From positions 1,875,057 through 1,939,056 of the forward strand of contig JAXIVH010000016.1 of assembly GCA_036785325.1 (NCBI GenBank): a DNA stretch of 64,000 nucleotides, written 5' to 3'. Position numbers and translations under genes: made by a program. This stretch comes from Urophycis tenuis. Its lineage: Eukaryota; Chordata; Actinopteri; Gadiformes; Phycidae. Positions 32,340 to 44,781 of this stretch are shown one piece after another (positions within the stretch are counted from its first letter, which is position 1; every line of letters begins with the position of its first letter). The notes beneath the pieces are model-generated. The model searched no databases. It had not been told where the DNA came from and worked only from the letters and a program-made list of their open reading frames with translations.

Positions 32340-34450
32340 TTTTAAACAGGTTGGTTCGTTATAACCATCAGAGGTGTAGTTATGACACTGCATACTTATG
32401 AATAATCATGTTATGTTTTAAAAAATAGAATGTTCTGAAATACGTAGATTACAATATTTATAAATAGGCAATAAGAAAGGCTGCATGTTGAAATCCCCAC
32501 CCTGTACACCATGTATTTATAACACTGCATACTTATGAATAATTGAGGCCTTGAGACAAATAACCATACACATCCATATTTCCAATTTTGAATGAAAATA
32601 TTTTTTACATGTGACAGGGCTGTAGTGGAGGCTAAACTTAAGTGAACAGTTTACCCACTTCTGAAATTTCAGAAATAGTTTACCCACCTCTCAATAAATC
32701 TAATGCGCCTCATAATATAGCATAATCACAAAATGCACTGTATGAATGATTTAGTACAAGTATTGGTGTAAACATTAAACAGTAATCTTCAGCATCATCA
32801 AATATGTTCTGAATGTCTTTTTTAAACAAGCACATATCAGTCAACCCTACTGTGATCACAGAATTAATAGTTTACCCACCTCTTATTTTACCACTACACC
32901 CCTATTTACACAAAATGGTAGTAAACCAGTCTGAAACACATTGTTTACAAATATTTACTTCATTAGATATTATAAAGGTACTTTTCAAAGATCTTTGAAG
33001 ATTTACTAAAATCAGAATGTTTGAACAAAGGTGCTACAGAAGCATGATGAATCCTTGTGGTCTTCATCCAGCTGGGTCCACGCCCACTTCAGCCTCAGCA
33101 GCCATCATCTCCAAGCTCAGTGGAAATTAAACCAATTCTTTTTATGCCAGAGTGAGTGTGTTTGCGAGAGTGTTAGACACAGATAGAGACATAGGCGCAC
33201 ACAGAAGCACACCCTTCAAATGACAAGCTCATTTTCAACAAAAACTCTCACCCACACACGTCAATTCACAAACACATACATTTCAATTAAATTTTACTTA
33301 GAGGGCGCCAAAACATTACACATGCCTCATGTCTCAGTCCAGTGTAGGAGATAAATTGTCCATAGGGATTAAGAATTGTCATAGGGCAAGGGCAAGTAGA
33401 GCCAAGGTGTGGGTCGCTAGGCTGTGCGGGCCAGGAATTCCGGGCCAGGAAGTCCGGGCAAGGGGACAGCAACAAGAGATGGTAGGGTAGTTGTAGGGAT
33501 GGGATTTCAAGTGCGATGAGAGTCAGTGGGACATCAAATACAAGGATGGCTGATGACTGGTAAAGGTTTACCTCACAAGTGAGGTAAGAGGGGAACAAAG
33601 AGAATTAGAGTGGATTAGTATTACTATAAGTCATGATGGTTAGTATTAATAAGTACACTACACAAACACAAGACAAGACCTGTTTATTTGAGAAGCTCGC
33701 TCACCACGGCAAAGTACAGATCTTTAAGCGAGAAGACGAGACAAGACGAGAGACAACATTATTAGCTTTTTTCTTTTGCAAACATTTAGGTAAACATGGA
33801 GCTGACAAAGACAAACATAACAAGGACATGCACACAAAAACATTAATAATTAAGAACACATGCTTACACTTAAGATACTTATTCACAATAGCTTTGTAAA
33901 GGCCAAAGCACAATAAACAACTACAAGATTATTATAGTCACCAACCAACAAATGCTCAAACAATTCCTCTTAGTAAAAAAAATGTGTGTGTGTTTTTGGC
34001 AAAGTTTTGTTAAACACAAAGCAGACAAAGACATACAAATATCACAAAGACATGAAGCTGACAAAAACATACAAACTCCACAGGGACATGCACACAAAAC
34101 ATTAGTTATTGAGAGCACATAGAATCATACATACATAGTCATACAGTAGATTTCTCCCAAACAACACAAACACTATAGAGGATCACACTACATTCACAAT
34201 AACTAATTACAGAACAAAGTCTAATAAAACTATCTACATATTCAAAAACAGCAACTGTACTAACACCATCCACGGCATCACCATTGCACAACTAATAACC
34301 TAATTATACATACCTTGCTGACGATTTCTCCAAAACGCAAACACTGTAGAGGATCACACTAAATTCACAATAACTAATTACAGAAAAATGTCTAATAAAA
34401 CTACTAATACTAATAAAAATTACTGGGTGCTAGCTAGTAGCCTAGCCATG
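32340..34450. other. AT-rich interval with internal duplications
   Basis: No coding signal. Two pairs of diverged direct repeats are visible: about 33785-33870 resembles 34010-34120 (words GACAAAGACA, GGACATGCACACAAAA), and 34140-34230 resembles 34318-34405 (GAGGATCACACTA..TTCACAATAACTAATTACAG). They suggest a decayed tandem duplication. Confidence 0.6.
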
Positions 34451-34739
34451 ACACACAACTAAGCTGCGCGATTTGTTTTTTGAAGAGAAAAACTGCGATT
34501 TCAACATGTTCAAGCATCAAGGATTATAACCACGTTAATAACGTTTTTAAGAAACCAAACTGTTTGTAAATCCATCAAAATGTCAGCGAGATAAGAGTAT
34601 TAACGTTTGTGCAGATCACTGACCTTACCTCAGTTTGCCTCAGGTTCCACAAATTCTGACAGACAGCTTACCTGTAGTAAGATGGTCGACCTGTGCGGAC
34701 GTTCTAGACCCCACCGTAAGACATCTAGTCTTCTGTATA

Positions 34740-34850
34740 TTAGGGGTGGGGAAAAAAATCGATATTACAATACATTGTTGTTCTCTCTGTCGCAATAAAT
34801 AATCGATACACTGACGGCAAATATCGATTTTTTATTAAAACATACATTAT
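34740..34850. mobile_element. Possible short MITE with ATCGAT-rich ends
   Basis: TTAGGGGTGGGGAAAAAAATCGATATT opens a stretch that ends near ATATCGATTTTTTATT; the opposed ATCGAT/T-run words suggest an inverted-repeat element. I could not fix the second end or a target duplication. Confidence 0.3.
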
Positions 34851-35448
34851 GGATTTACCCCATTGTCACCGTCAGTACGGTACTTAATCTCTCCTGCCCT
34901 CTTTGTGGGGGCGCTAATCCCGTAAATGAGGGTAAAGTAGGCGTAAACAGCGGCAAGAAGACAGGTAACAACAGAAGAACAACAGATACCCATTGCTCTC
35001 AATTATCCAATCAAGAAGTAAGTGGTATTCATACAATTATAAGAGTTGCATACATATAATATATTTTTATATACACAACCTACAATACATACTTAGAAAT
35101 ACATGCATACAATATTTTATATCCAAATTCTGTCATTACAGAGCGTTGTGTTAATACATTAATGTTATGCATAGACCATATTGGCTTACTCACTAGAGAA
35201 AATAGTAAAAGCAGTATCAACCCCCCCCCCCCCCCAGAATCTGCTACCAAAGTGCAAAGTGCTACCAAACAAAAAGTACAATAAAGAAGGGTTTTTCAAA
35301 GAAAAAGAAAAAAACAACAGAAAAGGAGAAGTCTCCATATCACCAACTGTAAAAAAAAAAGGAAAAAAAAGTGGTGAGTCAGACATAGGATTCATAGCCT
35401 GATAAATTCATAATAGTAAAATCATAGTAAAATCTGATCCAAGACTTA

Positions 35449-35735
35449 GGGGGTGTTCAGACCAAGCGTCTTTTTTTCTGCCATCGCTCTTTTTACATTA
35501 TATTCCTATGTAGCAGAGCGTTTTTGGAAAAAGCCCCCTGCGTTTTTTAAAACGCCTCTCTGCGTTTTTTTCTCCTGCACCGAGCGTAAAAAAAAAGTTG
35601 AAGAAACTTCAACTTTCAGGAAAAAAGCGGCTGACGTCAGGCGTTTTTTTGACAACTGACCAATCACAAGCGGAACATTGACACTTATCATCACAAAGGA
35701 AACTCGTCTTCCAGCAGCTGTCAAAACAAGAAACA
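35449..35735 (+). mobile_element. Probable 5' end of a Harbinger-type element
   Basis: TTAGGGGGTGTTCAGACCAAGCG followed by repeated GCGTTTTT words and a small hairpin (AAGTTGAAG/CTTCAACTT) precedes a MADF gene, the arrangement of PIF/Harbinger elements. TTA would be the 3-bp target duplication. The matching right end was not found. Confidence 0.45.
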
Positions 35736-36862
35736 ATGGCGGACAAATCCCACACGAAAGTGCCAGTGGAGCGACTGATCGTATTAATAACTGAACATGT
35801 TGAACTATATGACATGTCAAACAGGCTCTACCACAACACCCACCACAAGGAGTCGATACAAAGGCAAATCGGGTTGATACTCGAATGTCCATGTAAGTAT
35901 AAAAAGTATTTTCAACTATTCCAACTATGCCGTTTAGAGTGGTAGGTTATGTCGTTGAAGACGGTTGATAAAAGTGTTCTGAGAGATAGTTCAAAGAATT
36001 AAAGATTCTCTGAATAGCAGTTACAGTGCACAACAAGCTAAGCCGCAACATTGTAACCAAAAATGCTCGACAACAGCGGAGCAGACCTAGCTAACTGTTG
36101 TTTAACTATCTAAATAGGGGAGCCCTGTCAGGCTAAGTGGAAATATTTAAGGGACACATACAGGAGGCACAGAAAAGAGCAAAAAAAAAAAAAAAGTGGA
36201 TCAGAGGGAGGCACTGGCAAACGTCCGTGGAAGTATATGGGGATCCTGTCCTTGGAACCCCACGTCCAGGACAGAGAGACGTCCAGCAACTACAGTGTAA
36301 CGACAGTGACAGCAGAGAGTTTACTGAATTCCATATATGAGAGTGGAGGAGAAGGAACAGCAGGAGAGAGTGAGGTAATGATAAGTAGGTTAAATTAAGA
36401 GTCATTATGTCAAATGTAGCTCAAGCTGTAGGATTTTGCAGTAGGTGATTTAAGACAGTAGCCTGCTGTGATGCTATGACACTGAAGGGTTATATCTGTT
36501 AAAGGTCCCATATTATGCCCCGTTTCCACGAATTAAAATTGTTCCCAGGTGTGTCAAAGCCATGTCTGTGACATGCTTTGGTCAAAATTGCCTTTGGATC
36601 AAATATTGTAGGTCTCTCTTCATCACCTAAAAACAGCTCTGTTCAAAACGGTCTGTTTCAGGGCCTGTCTCTTTTATGTAAATGAGCTACACCAGACCAC
36701 GCCCACCTCTCTGCGAGGGGCGTGGTCCCTACGGACCGGACATAGCCGAGCCGAGGCTCGGCTCCATAGCCATGTGCTAATGTTTACAGACTGACTCGGC
36801 CAATGGCTGGCAGAAACTCTGGTTCAACCTAGAGTACTATAGAGAGACTCTAGTCTCTCTAA

Positions 36863-37849
36863 AGGACTCTAGTTCAACCCTACCAGTTTGAGCCTGAATC
36901 TGACCCAGAGGGAGAGACGCCGGCTGAAATTCTTACTCTGCGGCTGCCGCAGGAGGTTTCTGAATGGTAAGTTACATATATCATGCGACTTTATATATTT
37001 ATTTTTTTACGTTCTGTGTGTTATTACACTGTTACTTACATGTTAGCTCCTGCTAACGGTTACGTCTTCGCTGTATCTTTGTTACTTCGAGCTTTTTTGG
37101 TGAATGAGCAATTTTGTAAATAGTGTAGTAACATTATACTTATCTCTCTTGACTGTATTCTTGCTATCTACGGATAAATGTATAATGTAGAAACTAGTAG
37201 GCTATCAAACGATGCTTGCATAGTAGGCCTAACCTAAATTCTATATTTTGCAAAGTTTGTGATTGTTTTAGTAGAGGTGTTTCATCGTAACAGCACCCTG
37301 ACGTTTGTTGTTCTAGGTCTTTAGGATTTACTTTTGTATTTCAGCATAAATATGTCTGTCTGTATCAGTAATGTGTCATTCTGGTAGAAAATCGAGGCAG
37401 TGTAATGTTGATTAAAATGCCACTGTTTTCCATCTCAACATTATTCAAATGTCACAAGTTTTATGCACTTGACATGGTTAGGAAAATCTTACTTCTCATC
37501 CAACTATGCTTGTGTACTTGCATTCAAGTGAAATTCTAACTAATTTTCTTTTGACAGGTGTTTGTGTGGAAACTGCAACACCATTCCCACAGAGCAGGAA
37601 AATGTCTGCTGTCTTGAGATAGCACAGGTAGTATCTACATATTCAAAGTGAAAACTAGTTTGTCTTGATTATGGTTTATTTCATACTTATGAAACACAAT
37701 GGCATTTATTGTTTGTAGTACCTTGTTTGCAGGTTACCAGACGGCTGCAGGAGGTTGAGGGGAACCAGAAATGCATGGTGGACCATCCTGGATTGGAGCC
37801 TGTATGCCTCAATGTATACTCGCTCCAGAATGCAAGCCAAATTTTGTAG
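36863..37849 (+). CDS. P2X7 cytoplasmic ballast-domain-like protein, copy A
   Basis: Three exons with matching phases: open from 36863 to 36966, then 37558-37627 and 37733-37849 (stop). The joined product has the fish 'P2X7-like' pattern: PYQFEPES, then [28 protein letters not shown], and [19 protein letters not shown]. The Cys spacing (CxCGNC ... CC ... C ... C) matches the zinc-binding intracellular domain of the P2X7 receptor, without any channel part. About 96 residues are visible; no ATG precedes PYQFEPES in frame, so an upstream exon or lost start is likely. Whether it is translated is unknown. Role in transposition unknown. Confidence 0.65.
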
Positions 37850-38427
37850 ACACTTTTTAAACATTTATTGACATTGCATTACTAACAAATAAGTTATAAC
37901 TGTGCTAATCAAAACAATAGATATATATAATAGATGTGTATAGACAAGAAAAAAATGTACAACTCCACATAAACACATTAAATGTTCAACGCAACAAAGC
38001 TTCTGGTGGGAGTAGGGGCAGGAGGAAACATGTCAGCCCGATGGGATGGATGGCAGGCCGGTGTTAGAGCAGGTTGATGGGTACCACGCAGGTGTAGACT
38101 CAGGGATGGAGAATCTGTAGAAACACAGAGTGTGTGAAAATAGTTTAGTGGTAGTAGTAGAGGGGAGGAGACGAGAGGAGGGATAGTGCTCTTAGTAGCC
38201 ATATGTTTTAGCAGGCAATCCATAAAAATAAAATGGGATACAAAACAAAAAAGTAATTGCTATATCTTGTCCAATTGCTTGAAGTCGTTACAGGTACCTT
38301 GCATATCGCTCTTTTGTGAGCTGGTGTTTGGGCTTGCTGGGACGCAGAATCCGGGTCGTCATCCCAGCTTGTGTGGTCCTTAGAATCCAAACAGAGTTTC
38401 CTGATGCCACAGGTCACTACGTGGGAT

Positions 38428-40236
38428 TCAAACATCTGCTTGATTGAAGCGGGACACATAACCCGCAATGACCTCCTCCTTGTCTGGCCGCTCAAACTGT
38501 GCAGCAAGGTCTTCAGGAACAGGGATTGCCAGGACTGCATCAGTGTAGGGTGCCGGGTCCATAAACACCTTCTCGAAGATGAGGTCCATCATGTCCACTA
38601 CATACCCTGTTTTATACAAGAAATGCACAGACATTGTTTACTTTTTTCAGAGACTGAAAGTGTTTTGCTCATTACCTCCTGACACTTTATCTAATTTATT
38701 ATTTTTCATAAGGTTTGTGTGTGTGTGTGTGTGTATTACTTTATACAGTTATTTATTGTTGAAATGTTTATAGATTGTAAGTGCAACAAGTAAAAAAAAA
38801 AGTCTTTAGTTTTGGTATAAAAAATTAAAAAGTAAACTCTTACTGTATGTTGGCTCTGTCTTTAGGGGTTTTGCTCTACACTCTCCCTTCAATGCCTTCG
38901 GGAAGTGCACCTTGAAGAGGGGTACACCTTGGTCCGTCTTTGCTTGTGGTCGGTTGGCGTTTTCGTTGTAGTACATTGCCGCCAAGTAGAGTCTGTAATA
39001 ACAAAAGAAAAAAATCTAAAATGTCAGAAACTTTATTATATTTATGATAACATGTAACTCCTTACTAACTTCTTCCCAAGTAAATGCAGCCTAATGAAGC
39101 TGGCTGTTTACCTGCACTCCTGTAAGAAGCCCGTAGAGTCTTGAAGGACAGCTGTGTGCCTACACAACGTGTTTCCATCTCTGTCTGGCATGCAACATCT
39201 CTTGATGCAGGAATCTGTGCCGTTGATGTTTTTGATGAGCTGGTCTATAACAAGCACACAGGGATTAGAAAAAAACATCTTCTCAGAACAAATGTAATCA
39301 TCCCTCCCCCCACTATGTATCTGAGAACAGTGAGAAACATTTTTTTCACATGCATTTTAATATACCATTGAATAATGACTGAATACATAAGGTAAGCAAC
39401 AAAACATAGTTTGTTTGTATGGACAGGACAGGACAGTCTGATGACAGAGTTCTGAGGTTGAAGTCCTATAATAACAAAATGCACCCGAGACAGTGACATG
39501 TCTGTAGCTACGACATGTCCGCTATTCTGCTGCAGCAGAGGAAACTCTGCTGTTCTCAGCTCCACGGCCACTCGTGGCCACGACCGCTAAAATGCGGGAC
39601 GATACTGTAAACCGGTGCGTGTTTATCAAAGCTTGGTCGCCGTGCAGAGGCACCAGTCGGTTTGAGCTGCGTTCAAAACGCCTCAGGCAGTGATCCCTGC
39701 TCCAGTATAACCAGTACATCCAGTGACAAACGTTCCGCGGTGCAAAAATAAGGGCGATTAAAATGCGTTATTTGTCATTCATTCATCTTAATGAACGCAT
39801 TAAAGTCCCGGCCCTAGTTTTAACGTAACTTTAGTATAAGGAGACTATGTCGCGGCCCAACAGTACTTTATGCTAGCTGCCATGCTAACAGGGGCCGCCA
39901 AGCCGGCTAAACAGTAAATCAGAATAAAATGTTCAAACTTACAGCTTCCACGTTCGTAGTTGGATCGCGGACAGTTGGTACCGATCCATTTTTAATCCGC
40001 AGGGATTTAGCAAATCCAGTTTTATACTGTCCCTCGTTGATGAAGCAGTCCGACGTGAAATGGTTAGCACACACATACAGCACTTTGGGAACTGCTGTAG
40101 GGACATCACCATCAAAAATGAAATTCACCCATTGAGTCCTCAGAACCTCCGAAGAGGGAGGTTTATAAAGAGTTCTGTGCTCATTTGTGCAGCCAACAAC
40201 AGAGCAACCACTTCTTCCAGCTCGTACCTTCGCCAT
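38428..40236 (-). CDS. THAP zinc-finger gene of TTAA element, copy A
   Basis: Exon 1 (40236-39943) encodes a THAP domain: [10 protein letters not shown], the conserved tryptophan in RTQWVNFIF, and [10 protein letters not shown], fitting C-x4-C ... C-x2-H. Exon 2 is 39244-39112. Read in phase with exon 1 it gives a tail ([19 protein letters not shown]) like those of other THAP proteins. Downstream exons 38992-38844 and 38606-38428 are open in a different phase and encode [29 protein letters not shown] and the end [20 protein letters not shown], a conserved-looking block I do not recognise. Exon 2 is open in that phase too ([18 protein letters not shown]). So there may be two overlapping products. 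THAP domains bind DNA, here perhaps the element's ends. Confidence 0.6.
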
Positions 40237-40669
40237 TGTGCCAACCGGAGCAACGCTAGCGAGCGGAATAATGGCGGTGTTTAGAAACTTTGTTAGGGGC
40301 GTGGCAAACCTTCACCGGAGGCGTTGCCACCAGCCTGAGGGGAGCGGCCGAGTCTGTTGCTGACGTCATTTGCAGACCATTTCTCAAACAGCCCGTTTCA
40401 GCGCACATTTTCTAAAGACTAAGAAAGCAAAAAAACGAGAGGATGAACTTTTTTCATATCAGGAGGGATTGTAGACAGGCCGGGGATGCATATTATTGAT
40501 AGAAAACCGCTCTAAAGTGCATTTTGCATAATATGGGACCTTTAACAAGTCTCACCTGGTATGGTAATGGTATGAGCCGTAAAGGTTAATTTATTTAATG
40601 GTGTTTTCTGGTCCCTGACAGGCTGCAATGGATGACTCTATGTACAGCAATGCCTCAAGTCCTACCCAG

Positions 40670-43600
40670 GTAGAAGAGGACGTTCTGGGGACGTTGCGCA
40701 ACGTTCCCTAAAAGTCCTTTAAAAGTGCTGAACATCCCCAAACTTTATAGAACATTGGGAACGTTTCAGAACGTCCTCTATGGGTAATTAACACACCTCG
40801 ATCTAAAGTTCTCAACATGACGCTAAGAGGACGTTCTTTTTGGGTCATTTCGTGGTCACACCAGGATGTTATGAAACGACCATTTTCTGACGTATACGGA
40901 ACGTTTCCGTTTCCAAGCTGAGAAACAGACACTTAACTTGCACCCAGAGTGTGACAATGTCCTTTAATATCCACAGGTGTTGTATTCAGTTTCATAAAAC
41001 CTACCTATTTGTCCAGAAGTACGAAATGTTACACTGCCCATCAACTAACTGACCAAGATTGCAAGAGAATGCCAAATTTATCTGGTGTTTTAATGAAACA
41101 AAGAACTCGAGAGAATTTCCCTCCTAGATAAAACTGATGAATGATTTAACGTCCACAATTACCAAATGCTTTAATGAATTTTCAAAGCAAATACAAATAT
41201 GGCAATAACAGTAAAGGAAGCCAGTGGCCAGAACACATTATACAAACCAAAGGATGCCATTAAGCAAACATTACATAAACAATATAAGGTTGCAAATTTG
41301 TGGGGAAAAAAAACTGAACATTCCACGTATACACCAAAATAGCAAACAAAATGCTACTCTCAAAATTTACACTACTAAATCAAATTTGCTTACTGTCCTC
41401 CCACCCATACGTGCATACTCATTAATGCCTACCCCTAACCATCTTAGTGTTTGGCTGAAATGTGGTTTGTTTGCTACATGCAAGTCCCGACTCCTACGGT
41501 CTCTCCCACATTTACAAAAGCTCACAGTAGGTGTACAAACTTCAACGTCGTTCCATACCAATCGCATCATTCTGTACTAGTGACTACATACACAGTAGAC
41601 AGCAGCTGTGACAGTCAAATGTCAAAAAGACTGACAACCCCGTCTTCATTTTCGCTCCCTGGCCCCTTGGGCCACGCTTATGGAAGACACACACGTTACC
41701 GAAAAGAGCTACAAAAATAAAAACGTTCAAATTATCACTGCGGTGATATGCGCGAGCACCAGTTTCAACACTCTCGAGGCATGTCAACTCGCATCCGCGT
41801 GCGTTCTTGGCGGTTATCAGTTACGCAGCTCAAATTACAGCTGTTGGTGTTTGACAGTTCAGGTGGTAAGTCAAAGATTTCAGTCGCAGCATTAGTCAAC
41901 TATTCAGAGTTTATATTGTAGTTTTCAGCGTTAAGTTTTATATATTTTTTAGTTATATTCAGTAGTTTGTAGTATTAGTATCAGCACTTTATCATTATCC
42001 TGTTTTAGTATAGGTTTTTTGTAGTTATATTTTAGCGTTAAGATTCCTATTAATTTTCTTATCTTTATAATTATCAATCGTTGTTTATATTTACATTTAG
42101 TATTTAGTTATTTATTGTAGTTTAGCTAGACCACCCTTTCCCCTACAAGTCCAAGTTGGTAAGTAAAATATATGATTTATAACATAGACTACAGTTAATT
42201 GATTTATGACAATGCAGTTGGCAGCTAGCAAGCTTCTACCGCCAACGGTAAACTAACATATGCGCGAGCTCCAGTTTCAAAAACGTAGATGCTACGATGC
42301 ACCCCCAGTTGTAATTTTAGAAGAACGCAACATTCACTTCAAATATCAGTGTTTTGATCACGTTTATGTTTACTGTCCCATGAAAAAGTAGTTTGAACGT
42401 TGTTAAAACTATATGATAATATCGGGGTCAACTCATCTAGCCCCATTATCGCACACGGCCACTTTGAAGGGTTTTTGTCGCGCCGGTCAGTGTTCAATGC
42501 TGAAATGGACACATAAATGTACTGGTGTTTTGTATTGATAAGGTGTACAGATCCCATTTTTGACATACGTGTAGCTTATATACCTTTCTTGTATGATAAC
42601 CTTTATGCTCTCTTTTATCTGTTGCTGGTTGGTCGCAATCGTATGATGAACCAGAAAATGTGCGATAATTAGGGACGACGTCTACTTTGAACGTCTACTT
42701 TATTAACTATACCTGCTAGTGCTATCCTTCACCGAACTGAGCAAAGGTTCCCGCCTCCGTCGCGCGGTCTCGCATTCATTAGTTGAAGCTAACTGGAAAC
42801 TAATGCTGCTGCGTGAGCTTAATAGCAGAAGCAATAGGTTAGCCTAGCCTTCTTATAATACACAACGACCTAGTTGGCTTCACGCATTATAACTTGCATT
42901 GACAATTTAATTTCTGATCATGCTGCCAAACCTATCACACCAAACCTACCAAAACCGAGAAATATACACCATTACATGTAAAGACACGGTTTAGTGACTA
43001 AGAAATGTGTTTGAGGTAGCAGGTAATGTACAAGCTAGCAGTTAGCCCCCCATCCGCGTAGCAAATCCGAGTAGCACACTGCAAGCCCACTGAGAAAAAA
43101 AACATTGCCATGTGCTCAAATCGCAGTGATGCCTGTAGCAACTACACATGTGCTAGGCCTTAGAGTAGCTATGACCACTAGCCTGTAGCCGATAGCCTGT
43201 CCTAACTTTAATGGTGAAATAACACAAACCATTTCACTAAACGTCGGCATGTCAAATGACCAGTAACTTTTAAAATGAAGGCTCCATGGCCGTTGCAAGG
43301 CCCGCGTAGACAATAATGTTAGCAGCTAATTTAACATAACATGATTACTGGACGTATTAAAATAAATACAAATTGGTGAGACCCTCTAAGGCAGTTAGCT
43401 AGCAACTGTCTATCCCTACGGTAATGCAAGAACTAACACTTAGTAACAGCGATCAAGTGACCATTTGGCTATCGGCTAATGGTCACATGGACATGTCGGT
43501 CCATGCTATCGACTGTATTAGCAACTACATTTTTTTTATTTACTACCTTTGCAGTAAATAGCTTTACACATACCGCAGTTTTCCGCTACTTGTCAATCGT

Positions 43601-44380
43601 GTCTTCCTGGACTCAGTCAAGCCGGTTGTACCAAACTGCAAGAAGTTCATAAGCCTTTGGTTAGCTATGTATTCCTCTGTCTTTAGACTAAATGCCACCA
43701 AAGGTAATAAAAACTTACCTCACTGAAGAAGAGTTCAAGCGAAATGGACCACGCATCAGTCGAAAGCTCTGCACTTTGTGATGTTTTTGCGGGAATGAAA
43801 GCTGACGCTTGCGTGACGTCGGTATATTTAAAAAAAATATCGACCAATCACATAAATCCTCAATTAAATGTGTCCAAGCAGAGGGGGCGACGTCATTCGT
43901 AGTTAGTCAAAATAGATGAAAACAGGTTATCCATCCTAGCAGTGTGGAACTGGCGACAATAATAAATAAATAAAAACTCAATATCACATGGCTTTTCAAA
44001 ATAAATGTTGTGAAGCTAGCGACAATAAAAAAGACCTTTACTGGCCATACTATATTTATTAACGTGTACGTTTAGCCAAAGGGAAATATACATACCACTC
44101 ATTTATACATACATACATGAGGATGAGGATTACATTTTCACCCTCCTTTCAAATAGGCACAACTTTTAGTTTTCCCATATTTGGGCCAGAGTGATTTCAT
44201 TATCGGGGATGTAGCCCAATAAATCAACATTATAGATAGACATTTTAAAAATCTGTCAAATTTAGCGTCATTCGCAAGACATCCGAGCTTTAATTTTTTG
44301 GGACTTTGGTTGTAAGCACCTTGCAATGTACACGTCTTGTTGAATGTGAACTTCATGTTAATGTTATCTTTTTTTCTCAG
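40670..44380. other. Interval between TTAA copies; no recognised gene
   Basis: Probably intron of the MADF-BESS gene. The left 270 bp (to about 40940) repeat GAACGTT/ACGTTC words many times, suggesting the edge of another repeat. The rest is AT-rich with no coding signal; open frames here are short and unconvincing. A GTGACGTCGGTATATTT stretch near 43815 is promoter-like in appearance only. Confidence 0.5.
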
Positions 44381-44781
44381 TTTCCAGACCCTTCTGCCAG
44401 TATGTCCAAACTCCCAAGCAACTCCAAAGCAACTCCCAAGGTATTTTTTTTTTTAAAGGTTCCCAGTTTGAAAGTTCCCAGGTGTGTCAAAGACATGTCT
44501 GTGACATGCTTTGGTCAAAATTGCCTTTGGATCAAATATTGTAGGTCTCTCTTCATCACCAAAAAACAGCTCTGTTCAAAACGGTCTGTTTCAGGGCCTG
44601 TCTCTTATGTAAATGATCTACACCAGACCACGCCCACCTCTCTGCGAGGGGCGTGGTCCCTACGGAGCCGAGCCTCGGCTCCATAGCCATGTGCTAATGT
44701 TTACAGACTGACTCGGCCAATGGCTGGCAGAAACTCTGTGGTTCAACCTAGAGTACTATAGAGAGACTCTGGTCTCTCTAA

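Larger units (their letters stand above)
36503..40541 (+). mobile_element. 4-kb TTAA element, copy A (Kolobok-like)
   Basis: The ends are exact 16-bp inverted repeats AGGTCCCATATTATGC, and TTAA flanks both sides (36499-36502 and 40542-40545). TTAA target duplications are known for piggyBac and Kolobok; Kolobok is the better guess because a THAP domain is encoded inside, a known Kolobok trait. No full transposase is present, so it is probably non-autonomous or internally deleted. It carries a P2X7 ballast-like gene on the plus strand and a THAP gene on the minus strand. Copy B lies at 44457-50742. Confidence 0.85.
35736..44440 (+). pseudogene. MADF-BESS protein gene interrupted by transposons
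   Basis: Exons join in phase: 35736-35892 and 36118-36374 encode a MADF domain (VERLIVLITEHVELYDMSNR, CQAKWKYLRDTYRRHRKE) and a following segment KRPWKYMGILSLEPHVQDRE typical of MADF-BESS proteins from Harbinger-type transposons, where this protein is the DNA-binding partner of the transposase. Two later phase-0 exons probably belong to it: 40622-40669 (AAMDDSMYSNASSPTQ) and 44381-44440 (FPDPSASMSKLPSNSKATPK). Each is flanked by good splice sites. A 4-kb TTAA element lies in the intron after exon 2, and a second copy begins right after the last exon. No terminal exon was found, so the gene is probably broken, although no stop interrupts the exons seen. Confidence 0.6.

Noticed and set aside
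36503..40541. piggyBac as the class of the TTAA element
   Set aside because: TTAA fits, but the ends do not begin with the usual CCC-type piggyBac terminus, no piggyBac transposase is seen, and the THAP gene fits Kolobok better. Not fully excluded.
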